Shown here: piece after piece, positions 32,449-43,631 of the stretch
How positions within the stretch are numbered: the stretch's first letter is position 1
Layout: every line of letters begins with the position of its first letter
Assembly (NCBI RefSeq): GCF_026213295.1
Contig: NC_079419.1
Span: 27,771,139 to 27,835,138, forward strand
DNA from: Gadus chalcogrammus
Taxonomy: Eukaryota > Chordata > Actinopteri > Gadiformes > Gadidae
Direction of reading: 5' to 3'
DNA: 64,000 nucleotides
Program-made: the position numbers and the translations under genes
The notes under the pieces: generated by a model
What the model was told of the DNA's origin: nothing
What the model saw: only the letters and a program-made list of their open reading frames with translations
The model's database searches: none

Positions 32449-32536
<88 letters not shown>
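32361..32536 (+). repeat. (GT)n microsatellite with interruptions
   Basis: About 175 bp of GT dinucleotides with several ATA-GAT breaks (GTATAGATGTGTGT repeated). It lies inside the retroviral integrase remnant and generates spurious Thr-His and Cys-Val frames. Confidence 0.97.
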
Positions 32537-32540
<4 letters not shown>

Positions 32541-32830
32541 ATTGCATCCAACCAATTCTATTTAGTGCTTGAATAAGTGTTTGCTGAATATACGCTGGCC
32601 CATTGTCTGAACTTATCTCTGATTGAATTTCAAACCTTGGCATGACTTTTCCAGTCTGAAACTTGATTACTGTAGCTGCACTTTGGTATTTTGATGGGAC
32701 TGCTTCTACCCATCTGCTGAACCTGTCAAGGATAACTAACATGCACAACATGTCAACATAGTTCATGACCAAATGTCAAAATGGTCCTTCAGGTGTGGGA
32801 ATATGTCCCAATGTAGTAGTGATTGTTTTT
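32537..32830 (-). pseudogene. Retroviral integrase fragment, copy A
   Basis: The minus-strand frame shows the integrase catalytic core with DRFSRWVEAVPSKY (first Asp region) and SSDNGPAYIQQTL (second Asp). The domain is cut by the GT microsatellite before the final Glu, and an upstream stop separates the N-terminal part. It belongs to the same minus-strand provirus as the LTR at 30.1 kb. Reverse transcriptase and RNase H are not seen. Function is lost. Confidence 0.8.
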
Positions 32831-33552
32831 CTTACATTGTTTTTTGCACATAATTCATACTCATTTAGTTGGTTATCAATCATTTTTTGCAATTATGGTG
32901 AAGAAAAAACCTAGTTTTCTAATTCCCCTCAACACTCCTCAACACCTCCCCCCTTGCGCAATGGTCAAAACCATGCACATTTAAATGATAGGCAACCCTA
33001 ACAACGCCGTTGGTGGAACCAACGTTGGAACTCCTAACCTTAACCATCCGTAAACTAAAACCAATCTATTGGGAAGGGAAATCGAAGCCAGTATATCCAA
33101 AACCAAAGGTTGGTATTTGTGGGTTTTACCATCAGCCGCCTTGAAACCACGCCGTTACCAAGTCATGCACTAAACCAAAAAGATTTCATGCGTCAGCAGG
33201 CCTTCATACCTCAACTGTCAAATAAAACGCAACATGCCCTGTCCCAATACCACCACCTCTGCTGCTGGGGCTGCCATATCTGACTCCTGTTCCCCCTCCA
33301 CCTTTGACCAGCCGGCTCCTCCTATGATGGTTGCAGTTTGTCACTTCATGATCAAGTGAGCCAGTGCTCACAGTGACTGCCAAGTAATCGTGACTGTCCC
33401 TGTTTTAGGTTGTCCCGGTCTTCAAGGTGGGATCTTACCCGTCGTTGGCTAACCAGCCTTCCATACTGGCTTAGCGCAGGATGCCGTGCCTGGGATACAA
33501 TCAATCCCCACCCATAAGGTGGTTTTGACCGCAAAGTGGAGGGATGGAGACA
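32831..33552. other. Non-coding stretch in copy A
   Basis: No gene was recognised. It holds an (AAC)n run near 33614-33632 just to the right and otherwise unique-looking sequence between the integrase fragment and the shared non-coding segment. Confidence 0.35.
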
Positions 33553-35034
33553 GAGTCTTCAATCACAATTGCCCATGCAGCCAAGGCAGTGCGTAATGGA
33601 CACACCAGAGCAGCTACAACAACAACAACAACTAAAATTTGACTCCGTGTGTGCGGGGGGTATATGATGGGGTGAATATAAAGGTAATTCATCAGAGTTA
33701 AAAGTATCATATTATCAAATGTTAATATTCTATAAAAGTGTTGCAGCAGCGGTCATGGCATTTGAAAGGTAAACCCACCACTCCTGAATGTAAATTGAAA
33801 CCTAGCATGTAGGATCCCTTCCCAGCAGATGTAGCGTTAATCCACCTATTGTCCTTAACTAAGGAGATGTGAAAATAAAACAAAAAATCACAATATTAAA
33901 ACTTGCATTTTCAATATTAGGCGATTCACTTCTGTGTTAACCGTTACTCATAATCATAATTCCCTTTATAATTCCACCCGATTGTCCTATACTCACTATT
34001 TAAATTGGGCGATCTAATCTTATTATATTCTACCTGTTGTTTTGTGTGAAGTAAGCTTTTGGGACCCCTTCGTGTATTCCATCACTCTAAGCAGGAGAGG
34101 ATTCTCCCCTGCCTCTGTGGCCCTAACACATACGCGAGAGCAGGCTCAAACACACACCCTTTTTTATTGTATTTTACTTATTTAATTTTAAATGACATTT
34201 GTCATTGTGGATAACATGAATTCATAAATTTGAATAATATTTTATCGTACTCATTCAGTCTAATTTTTAAGTATTGCCGATTATTATTTCTAGATTGTAC
34301 GACCACTTTTAATAAATGTCCATTAACATCGTAATTACTTAGGAAATATTTTATTTGTGTTGTTATCTTGGCACCTAGACCTCGTCAGGTCCAAACACCA
34401 AAACAACATCCACCTATCCACTGCGGAGTCCAAGGTTTGGGTAAGCTGAGCTCCTCTTTTGAGGAGTGCAACTGTGTTTACCCTGAATTCTTATAATAAG
34501 AATCCCCAGCGCTGGTAGCCCCCTGGACTTCTGTGGACGAGCGGTGTGCATGTTATTGATAACATTAAACGCTAATTGTTCATTTTATGGAGTCTAGATA
34601 ATTACCCTTAAAACCTGTGATTATCATGTAGCTCTAATACTTCGATACTGGGCTCTCCATTGATTTCCATTCCATTGAAACCTCTGGGTTGGGCCCTACC
34701 ATCTCTCTCTGTGTCCTTTACATTAAACTCATCACATCCAGAATCCTCTCAATCCTCTCCCTTACCCAACATGCTGTATCCCTCTGAACCAACACAGTGT
34801 TTCACCAATTGCCCTGTGTACCAAGATCTATTGATTCATTTCACATGGTACCACGACGCTATGGAGAGTCTCAAAGGTTGTCGCGACACAGAACCACAGA
34901 GCCACCGATTCCAGTGGTGGTTCTATGATTTTCCTAAAATAGGGGCCATTAAGGGGCCACAGGTTATATCGAAGGACCAAGTAGTACAGAGTACATCCAA
35001 TCACAAATGTAATCTATTAAGCACAATGCAAATC

Positions 35035-35036
<2 letters not shown>
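33553..35036 (-). repeat. Shared non-coding retroviral segment, copy A
   Basis: Sequence from about 33553 to 35036 aligns with 55388-58260 in copy B once two MITEs are removed from B. Shared blocks include GGCATTTGAAAGGTAAACCC, AAACTTGCATTTTCAATATT, TAGACCTCGTCAGGTCCAA and GGAGTCTAGATAATTA. No coding frame is found on either strand. In both copies it lies 3' of gag/protease (minus strand). It may be an LTR of a second element, a lineage-specific spacer or a replaced pol region. Confidence 0.72.

Positions 35037-35066
<30 letters not shown>
35037..35066 (+). repeat. (CT)n microsatellite at a deletion junction
   Basis: This is an uninterrupted CT run. Copy B has a CT-rich tract at about 58255-58360 in the equivalent position, and gag sequence ends exactly here in copy A. 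Confidence 0.95.
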
Positions 35067-35068
<2 letters not shown>

Positions 35069-35849
35069 GTGATCTCCTTGGTTTCCCCTGTGTTTCGAGT
35101 GCCAGGGGGCTTCGTAATGCTGTACTACAGCTAGGCTCCTCTGGCCCTTGATCCACACGGGAACTCTCTCCCTGTTTCTTGTTCCGACTATTTAATTTCC
35201 TCCTAGCTTTCTTACTCATGGGCTTAACCAAAATCTCTTCTTCCACATGCCCATCATCACTATCCTAATCTTCGTCCTCACTTTCACTTGATCTAGTTTC
35301 AGCATCATCACACTCTCCTCTTGCCTTTCTAATCCCCTCATAAGTCCATGTGTATGGGTGCACACCTCCTTCCCTGTGTGTTATATTGCTTATCCTCCTC
35401 ATCTAGTGTGACCTCCCCTTTAATTGCTACCATGCCTTTTAACAATGGATAGACTGACACTGGTTTGTACAGCGGTGGCTCAACCTTCAGAGGCAATGGT
35501 TGAGCCTTTTTGTTCTTAGCTATTATTTCTCCCGCCACTCTCTGTAATGTTCGACATCTCTCTCCTTCCTCTAGGAACAAAGCTAGTACTAACTTTTCCC
35601 TGTCCCTCTTCGCCAAGGCCGTTTTACCACTTCTGTTATCTATGTAATTCCTTATCACTACCGCCATGTCCCTATACATTATTGGATCAAAAGTCCCTCC
35701 CATGGGCCATGGTGCCTGGTCCTTCTGTCCTTTCTTCCCATTTCTCAGAGATCTTTTTCATCTCACCTTTGAAAAATAGACGGTCTCTACTCAAAATCTC
35801 CGCTGCCGTCGGTACTATATTCATTTTCATTTTAATACAATTTATTTGA
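35067..35849 (-). pseudogene. Retroviral gag N-terminal remnant, copy A
   Basis: Minus-strand frames at 35338-35703 and 35001-35246 match the copy B gag N-terminal region almost residue for residue (FDPIMYRDM, IDNRSGKTALAKRDREK, LPLKVEPPL). The start codon region near 35820 differs from B, and coding is split into two frames by a frameshift near 35300. The capsid, nucleocapsid and protease parts present in B are missing. The break is at the CT microsatellite. Confidence 0.72.
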
Positions 35850-36150
35850 GTTTATTCAACTCGTTAGACAAATTATTTTATTATCTCTAAGCTATAAATG
35901 TGCACTCCTCCCGTGCGTTGCTCTCTCTCTCTGTTGATTGGGATGTGCGTCCCAGCTAACTCTGCTCCTAGGCCCCCACCCTTTCTGGCCACAGGCTAAG
36001 AGAACACACCCCTAGATAAAGTTTCGCCCACTTGTTCCAGACAAGTTATTTATTTCTCTGACTGTCTTAATGACAGGATAAACTAAAAACAAAACGGATT
36101 GTAAAAGCCTCCGAGGTAACTTAATCCTACACAACTTAAATACAGAAGCC
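35850..36150 (-). other. Retroviral leader region, copy A
   Basis: This aligns with 61090-61230 and 62160-62250 of copy B (shared words TACAATTTATTTGAGTTTATT and CTCCGAGGTAACTTAATCCT). It lies immediately upstream of gag. A LINE has inserted at about 36150. Confidence 0.6.
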
Positions 36151-37735
36151 CTCCTCATCATCCTCATCCTCACCCGCTTATCCGGGGTCGGGTCGCGGGG
36201 GGAGCAGCTCAAGCAGTGGGCCCCAGACTTCCCTTTCCCGGGCCACATTGACCAGCTCTGACGGGGGGATCCCGAGGCGTTCCCAGGCCAGTGTTGAGAT
36301 ATAATCTCTCCACCTAGTACTGGGTCTTCCCCGAGGTCTCCTCCCCACTGGACGTGCCTGAAACACCACCCAAGGAAGGCGCCCAGTGGGCATCCTTACC
36401 AGATGCCCGAACCACCTCAGCTGACTCCTTTCTAAGTAAAGGAGCAGCGGCTCTAATCCGAGTTCCTCACTGATGGCTGAGCTTCTCACCCTATCCCTAA
36501 GGGAGACGCCAGCCACCCTTCTGAGAAAACTCATCTCGGCCGCTTGTACCCGCGATCTCGTCCTTTCGGTCATCACCCAGCCCTCATGACCATAGGTGAG
36601 GATAGGAACGAAGATCGACCGGTAGATCGAGAGCTTTGCCTTGCGGCTCAGCTCTCTTTTCGTTACAACGGTGCGGTAAAGCGAACGCAATACCGTCCCC
36701 GCCGATTCTCCGGCCAATCTCACGCCCCATAGTACCCTCACTCGCGAACAAGACCCCGAGGTACTTGAACTCTTTCACTTGGGCTAAGGACTCATTTCCT
36801 ACCCGGAGTAATCAATCCACCGGTTTCCTGCTAAGAGTCATGGCCTCAGATTTAGCGGTGCTGATCCTCATCCCAGCCGCTTCACACTCGGCCGCCAGCC
36901 GATCCAGTGAGTGCTGAAGGTCACAGGCCGATGATCCAATGAGGACCACATCATCTGCAAAAAGCAGTGACGAGATCCTCAGACCACAGAACTGCAACCC
37001 CTCCCCACCACGACTACGCCTCGATATCCTGTCCATGTATATCACAAACAGGATTGGTGACAAGGCGCAGCCCTGGCGGGGATTTATGAGTATCCCCACA
37101 CCCGCCCGGCGCCTCACGCCCTCGGCAACTCCGGAGAAGAATAGAGTCCAACCCTTATCCAGGAGTACGGTACCAGAGCTGAGACTGTGCGTGGAGGTAA
37201 GCCCCACCAGATCTAACTGATAGCGCTCCACCTCCCTCACAAGCTCCGGTTCCTTTCCCCACAGCGAGGTGACGTTCCACGTCCCCAGAGCCAGCTTCTG
37301 CCGCCCGGGTCTGGTCCGTCGAGACCCCTGACCTTCGCTGCCACCCATGTGGCTGCGCACCCGACCCCAACGGGTCTTCCCACAGGTGGTGGGCCCATGG
37401 GATGAAGAGAGGGGGGGTGCCACGTAGTTTGTTCGGGCTGTGCCCGACCGGGCTCCGTGGCAAACCCGGCCACCAGGGGCTCGCCATCGAGCCCTCCGTC
37501 TGGGCCTGGCTCCAGACGGGGGCCCCGGGCTTCCTCCGGGCCGGGTCACATCTCCTCTTTTTTCGTTCTTCATTGGAGTTTTTTGAACCATTCTTAGTCT
37601 GGCCCCTCACCTGAGACCACTCTGCCATGAGAGACCCTACCAGGAGCACAAGGCTCCAGACAACACAGCTCTCAGGTTCACAGGGACACGCAAACCTCTC
37701 CACCACGATAAGGTGACGGTTCCAGGAGAGGTGTT
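36150..37735 (-). mobile_element. Internally deleted LINE with endonuclease start fused to RT end
   Basis: The minus-strand element starts near 37735 (GGAACCGTCACCTTATCGTG) and ends near 36150 in a (GATGAG)-like tail. The first frame (36812-37591) has a GC-rich N-terminal region, then an endonuclease start (LALGTWNVTSLWGKEPELV). It jumps within a few residues to reverse-transcriptase sequence (RQGCALSPILFVIYMDRISR, LLFADDVVLIGS). Coding continues in a second frame (36178-36741: RELSRKAKLSIYRS, ILTYGHEGWVMTERT, SQLRWFGHLVRMP). Several hundred residues between endonuclease and RT palm are missing. I recognise a common fish LINE with FADD catalytic residues but do not assign the clade. Confidence 0.78.
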
Positions 37736-37867
37736 GATGTGTTAAATATTGCAAATGTTGCCATTTAATTTTGTGTGGATTGCATTTGAATAATAACAGT
37801 TTGTTCTAAAAAGTTAATATACACTATTTATTTTTTGTTTAATGTTATTAAAGTCTTTAATGCTTGT

Positions 37868-38612
37868 CTGAGCCTCCTTTCCTATGGAACAGAGGGGGAA
37901 CGCATCCTGACAGTATTATTCCAAGCTGTCAGGATGCGTTCCGCCTGTTCTAAATGGTCAAATTGAATGATATCAGCCTGAAAATCACAGCACGTATCTG
38001 TTGTGGGGAAATAAGTCAGCAGTATGAATTTGAAAGATGTGTGAGCCTCCTTTCCTATGGAACAGAGGGGGAACAGTATCTGACAGTAATATTCCAAGCT
38101 GTCAGGATGCGTTCCCCCTGTTCTAAATGGTCAAATTGAATGATATCAGCCTGAAAATCACAGCACTTATCTGTTGTGGGGAAATAGGTCAGCAGTATGA
38201 ATTTGAAAGATGTGTGAGCTTCCTTTCCTATGGAACAGAGGGGGAACAGTATCTGACAGTAATATTCCAAGCTGTCAGGATGCGTTCCCCCTGTTCTAAA
38301 TGGTCAAATTGAATGATATCAGCCTGAAAATCACAGCACTTATCTGTTGTGGGGAAATAAGTCAGCAGTATGAATTTGAAAGATGTGTGGGCCTCCTTTC
38401 CTATGGAACAGAGGGGGAACGCATCCTGACAGTATTATTCCAAGCTGTCAGGATGCGTTCCCCCTGTTCTAAATGGTCAAATTGAATGATATCAGCCTGA
38501 AAATCACAGGACTTATCTGTTGTGGGGAAAGAAGTCAGCAGTATGAATTTGAAAGATGTGTGAGCCTCCTTTCCTATGGAACAGAGGGGGAACAGTATCT
38601 GACAGTATTATG
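37868..38612. repeat. 173 bp tandem satellite, about 4.3 copies
   Basis: Units begin near 37868, 38041, 38214, 38387 and 38560 (partial) with TGAGCCTCCTTTCCTATGGA. Copies differ by a few substitutions. Units 1 and 4 carry a 12 bp palindrome, GCATCCTGACAG...CTGTCAGGATGC; in units 2 and 3 the left arm is changed to CAGTATCTGACAG. Short ORFs on both strands are by-products. Confidence 0.95.
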
Positions 38613-39012
38613 AATGAGCACACTTCCTTCAAAAGTCCATAACATTCAAAATGAAAAGTCTCTCACAAAAATAATATTTTTTATTGATAGAAATCTACAA
38701 TACAACATCTTCAGATAAAACTCGCTAAAAAAAGTCCGTTTTGAACCTTAGCTCTCTCCAAAGTTCCTCTGTGGTACGAGCACAGCAGCTCGTGGGCGAG
38801 CTTTTTGTGTACGCGCGCTTCCTTCGCCCTTCGGGTAATTTCGGACGGGGGCGGGGACTAGGGGAAACACATCTCGACGGGGAAACACATCTCGACACAA
38901 CAACGACACAGTGGTATTGAGGAAGGGGGAGAGGGGGTTACAATGGTGACTATCAATGTTGTTCAACTTTATTTGAAGTCTGAATTCTTCCAGTTTCTTT
39001 GAAGAGGCAGAG
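38613..39012. other. Non-coding stretch right of the satellite
   Basis: No gene was recognised. It includes a GC-rich patch (38790-38860) with the duplicated word GGGGAAACACATCTCGAC (38859 and 38879). Confidence 0.4.
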
Positions 39013-39678
39013 CAGGCCTATTCAACTAGCGGCCCGTGGGCCAAATGCGGCCCCTCTTAATCTTTTTCTGGCCCGCAAGAGGTTGCATGCAAAAAATAAA
39101 TAAAATAAAGGAGAAACACAGTTGCATGCAAAACAGGTTTCTGTGTGTAGCCGGTGATACTAGCCAGTATCAGTACCCCACAATCAGGAACTGGCATCAC
39201 TTATTCTGACAATGTTTGGCTCAACCGATAGGTGTGAGTCTAGCTTTTCTCATATGAATGCCATCAGAACAAGGGCACGTTGCTCAATGACCTATGAGAA
39301 GCTGCATGAGTGTCTCAGGATGAGCCAAACTAGGCAAACAAGGCAGTGCAATCCTTCTCACTGACTCACTGGCTCAAAATGTCTCATATGTACAGTAGTT
39401 CTGTTTTGTGATGATTCAAACAACATTGTTGAATTCTAAATACGTGTCCAAAATATGTGAGAACGAAATCTTTTATAATGATACGATTAAAAGTGAAGAA
39501 GGAAGGAATGCGTCTGACAAGTTTATTCCATGTAGTAGTACTATATATATTAAGTTAACACTACTTTAAGTACGATTTATTTGTAGCGATTCATTGACGT
39601 AGTTTTACTCTGTGTGGCCCATGAACTCCCAGTGGTTTTCCTTTTCGGCCCACTTGTTAAGGAGGTTGAATAGCCCTG
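39013..39678. mobile_element. hAT-type MITE with CAGGSCTATTCAAC ends
   Basis: The left end CAGGCCTATTCAACTAGCGG and right end (minus strand) CAGGGCTATTCAACCTCC match, with GGCCC-rich subterminal sequence on both sides. CAGGGGT-like ends are typical of hAT elements. The flanking 8 bp match poorly (AGGCAGAG and AGGGACGC), so the insertion is old. There is no coding. Confidence 0.72.
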
Positions 39679-39787
39679 AGGGACGCGCCCATCTAGAAAA
39701 CTAATGGACTAAATATTAAGTAGCCCAACATTAACTCCCACGTGAGGAAAGTATAGACAGAGGTTATGGCTTGGCAAGCTTAATGTC

Positions 39788-40382
39788 CAGCGCTAGAGTT
39801 GTGTCGATGGACGATGTCATCGTCCATCGTGATGGCTGACCGACATCACGATGGAGAGCCTCCATCGTGATGCCCCCCCCCCGCCATCAGACACACACTC
39901 ATCCTCCTAGTCTCTTCTATAGTTAAGCTAAAAATGTTGCAGGGATTGCTCTGTAAATTAAATTAAGAATATAATTAATGCATATGCATGCTATTTTAAA
40001 TACGGTAGCCGATGCCAGCGAAAGGACTTCCGCGATCTGATCGCAGTTCTCGAGGCAGATTACAGTGCCATGTCGCCAAACTATGACTGTGCGGCTGGAG
40101 AAGATGTACAGCGAAGCAGCAGCCTCGCTCCATGAGATCCTGTCCTTAACGGAGAAAGTTGCCATCACCACCGATGCTTGGACAGCGTTGACTACGGAGG
40201 CGTATGCCTACGGGACCGAGACCTTTCACGTTTTTACTGACTGGGTTGTGCAGAGTGCTCCTGTAGACCCGCTCAATGCCAGAGAGGCACACTGCGGAAA
40301 ACATGTTCGGCTAACATTTTTCGTTTCCAAATATTTATTTAAAAACGAAAATATCTGTTTTAGTGCTTGTGTGTTAAATTAA
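39788..40382 (+). pseudogene. hAT transposase fragment
   Basis: After a palindromic hAT-like start (GTCGATGGACGATG... with several inverted CATCGTGATG words, 39800-39870), the frame at 40065-40380 encodes QTMTVRLEKMYSEAAASLHE. It continues VAITTDAWTALTTEAYAY, the region around the first catalytic Asp of hAT (ZBED-like) transposases. The remainder of the transposase is missing. Sequence after about 40300 is unrelated. Confidence 0.65.
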
Positions 40383-41085
40383 ATGTTTTTATATCTTAAA
40401 CAAATTCCGTTGCAAATAGGAGGCGCGCAGCATCAATATCCTAACTAAAAAAAGTTATTCGGCCAACGCAGACACATTGTCATTTAGCATCTGAGCATAC
40501 TGTTTGAACATCCATGGTATTAGTGAGATGAAAAGTAGTGAAGTTGTGTTGTAGTTTACATTTTTGTTCTTAATTTCCTTAGTAACTTCCATCATGCCAC
40601 GGAGAACTCCCTTTCAGGATGCCACTAATCACATCCTTGCAGGAAGAGACAAGAATTCAATGTTAGAAATGAAATATATTAATCCAGTTAAAGGTGAGTG
40701 ACTTTGCCACACTGTACAGGGTTACACGTCACTGGTTCTTAAATTGATATTGTGACCAGTGGTTTTCAGTCAATGACTATTAATTGTACAAACATCAATA
40801 TAAATTAAAGCTGTTAATAGTATTTAAATAATATCTTAGTTAATAGTGGGCCTGTCTGTTGCTGTATTCTACACTTGGACATGTATTCATTATTGTACAT
40901 GAGGAATTGAAAAAAATAGCACAACGTTGCCTTATAGCAATTTATAGGAATAATTCAGTTTCATGTGATTATTTGCAGTGCTGAGTTGTATCCAATGGAT
41001 AGTCTGCTACCCCTGTTACTCTAATAAGGTTGTGTCTGCAGGTCGTGGTATCTTCACTTTAGCTGTTTTCAATCAAGGAGACTTT

Positions 41086-41590
41086 GGCCACGTTTATACG
41101 TAGCAGGGTATTTATAGAAACAAATATTTCCCCCCCCTCCGTTTTCAAAAATAACATTGTACACACAACATCGTTTTCAAAAAAGTTGTCGTTTGAATCA
41201 AAATGGGATAAATACGCCGTTGGAACATTATAACTATGCCAAACCTATGGGCGGCAGTTTAGGGAGAAGGATAAAGCCATGCAAGCCAATCAGAATCCTC
41301 AGAATCAACATCAACGAATAACACGAGCGTCTTCCTGTAACAAACAAACTGTAAACATAGGGCGCTCATATGACGTTCCCATTTCCTGGCGCATAATGTG
41401 ACGTTTCAGAACCTAAAACCCTGTTTCTACCCGTTGACACGACAACACGTAACCGGCGTTTTCAGAAATCTCCACTTTGGCCGGAGTTTTTAGAAATGAT
41501 CGTTTTCTGTGACAAAAACAGCGTTTTCGTGTAAATGAGAGGCTAAACCGTGTGAAAATATCTGCGTTTTCCCTTCGTGTAAACGGGGCC
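41086..41590. mobile_element. 505 bp Harbinger-type MITE, copy 1 (inside the SET exon)
   Basis: It begins GGCCACGTTTATACGTAGCA and ends TCGTGTAAACGGGGCC. The flanks are TTT (left) and TTA (right). A second copy at 59792-60296 is exactly the same length, in the opposite orientation, with perfect TTA flanks. The 3 bp TWA-type duplication points to PIF/Harbinger. It has no coding of its own. Confidence 0.9.
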
Positions 41591-42097
41591 TTAGTGGTCG
41601 AGTATTGAGGGGAGCTCATTGATGCAGCCGAAGCTGAACATAGACGTACACTGTACCACAATGCATGTTCGATCTTCATGTTTGACTTCACATGGAAGCA
41701 GAAGACATGGTGGTAGGTTCATAATGACTAATACTGTATGTTTAGATTACTATAGTGAGTTCAGGATTTCTGAAGTAAAGATCTCATTAACTCATCAACT
41801 GTGCATCGAACATCTATACTAGTATTGGATGTTGGCATTAGTGTACTGTAGTTGCTTACAAATTAAAGTACAATTCAAAAGTGTCACTATAAAGTTTAAA
41901 CGTCTGATTAGTGCATGATGTTTGTACATTTGCAGCATTGATGGAGCACTTGAAGATGGGTCATTTGGACGACTGGTAAACGATGAGCACAAGGCACCAA
42001 ATTGCAGAATGAAGTTGATCGAAGCAGATGGGAAGCCACATCTCTGCCTTTTTGCACTGAAGGAAGTATGGCAGGAACTGAAATCACTTATGACTAT

Positions 42098-43631
42098 AAT
42101 AATAATAATAATAAATGAAATTTATATAGCGCTTAATATGGTACTCTAAGACGCTTTACATATTGCCCTATCAAAACTATGTAAGACAGACTAGGAATAA
42201 AAGAAAAACAGAGGTTAAACATGAAGAATAAGGTGGGAGTTAGGTGGGGAAGGAGCGGGTACCAGTGAGGAGGCGTGCAGCTGAGTTCTGGACATAGTGA
42301 AGTTTTTTGAGGACTTTGTTGGTGGTACCTTAGAGAAGAACATTGCAATAGTCAAGTCTGGATGAAATGAAAGCGTGGATGAGTGTCGCAGCAGCGGTAG
42401 TTGACAGGTTGGGGCGGAGGCGGGCGATGTTTCGGAGGTGGAAAAAGGCAGTTTTGGTAGTATGGTTAACATGGGGGAGGAAGGAGAGAGTGGGGTCCAG
42501 GATAACTCCAAGGTTACGGATTTTGGTGGAGGGGGTGATGGTGGAGCCGTCAATGTTAAGGGTGAAGTTCAGAGTGGAGTGAGTGAGGGTGTCAGGACCA
42601 ATGATGAGGATTTCGGATTTGTTGGAGTTGAGTTTGAGAAAGCTGTTTTGCATCCTGGTCTTGATGTCAGTCAAACAGGTGGAGAGGGTTGAGAGGGTGG
42701 AAGGACTGACTGTTTTGGAGGTGAGGTAAAGCTGTGCGTCATCGGCGTAACAATGGAACCGAAGTCCATGTTGACGAAGGATCTGACCAAGAGGAAGCAT
42801 GTACAGAATGAAGAGGAGTGGACCAAGCACAGAACCCTGGGGGACACCGTGGATGAGAGGAGTAGTGGCTGATTGACAGTTGTTGATGGCGATGAATTGA
42901 TGTCTGTTGGAGAGATAGGATCCAAAAAAGGAGAGGGCGGTGCCAGTGATGCCAAGGGTGGATTGGAGACGGGAGAGGAGAATGGAGTGATTGATCGTGT
43001 CAAAGGCAGCACTGAGGTCAAGGAGGATGAGGATATTTAGGGAGCCAGTGTCAGAGGATAGCAGAAGGTCATTGGTCACTTTGAGGAGGGCAGTTTCTGT
43101 ACTGTGTTTGGAGCGGAAACCGGATTGGAAGAGTTCAAAGAGGTCGTTGGTGTCAAGGTAGGTGATGAGTTGTTTGGCAACAACACGTTCCAGGATTTTA
43201 GACAGAAAAGGTAGATTGGAGATGGGGCGGTAGTTGTTAGGGGAATCAGGATCCAGGCCGGGTTTCTTTAGTACGGGGGTGACTGATGCAAGCTTTAGCG
43301 AGGAGGGGACATGGCCGGAGGATAGAGAGGAGTTTACAGTGTTAGTGATGAGGGTGGAGAGAATGGGGAGACAGGCCTTTAGAAGTGTGGTGGGGAGCGG
43401 GTCCAGGTTGCAGGTTGTTGATTTCATGGTTGAGACTATGGAGAAAAGATCAGAGGAGGTAATGGTAGCAAATGTGGAGAAGGATTGACCGGTGGTTAGG
43501 GGGGGGATCCTGTTTGGGACGTAGGGCGGGGTCGATGGTCAACTGTCTGTGGATTGTGCTGATTTTATCATTGAAGAAGGATAGGAAGTTATTGCATTTT
43601 TCAACTGAGAAGGAGTGAGAGATGGTGTCTC
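42098..43631 (-). mobile_element. 5'-truncated L2 LINE inserted in the SET exon
   Basis: The 3' tail (ATT)n lies at 42098-42115, preceded (minus strand) by AGCGCTATATAAATTTC. The main frame, 42330-43427, encodes L2 reverse transcriptase: NYRPISNLPFLSKILE, LDLSAAFDTINHSILL, GVPQGSVLGPLLF and YADDAQLY. A stop at the end of this frame precedes KLHYVQNSAARLL, and the C-terminus is deleted to the 3' end. Endonuclease is lost apart from a trace near 43500-43620. ACTAT flanks both sides (42093-42097 and 43632-43636), a 5 bp target duplication. It is a different subfamily from the L2 at 11.6-15.3 kb. Confidence 0.9.

Noticed and set aside
32258..32772. Thr-His and Cys-Val repeat proteins near 32.3-32.8 kb
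   Set aside because: They are translations of the GT microsatellite. Only the integrase part upstream of it is real.
37882..38485. Several 61-71 codon frames repeated in the satellite
   Set aside because: They are simply the tandem unit read through on both strands. No start context, splice signal or domain supports them.
38748..38966. 72-codon minus-strand frame right of the satellite
   Set aside because: Low complexity, no splice context and no recognisable motif.
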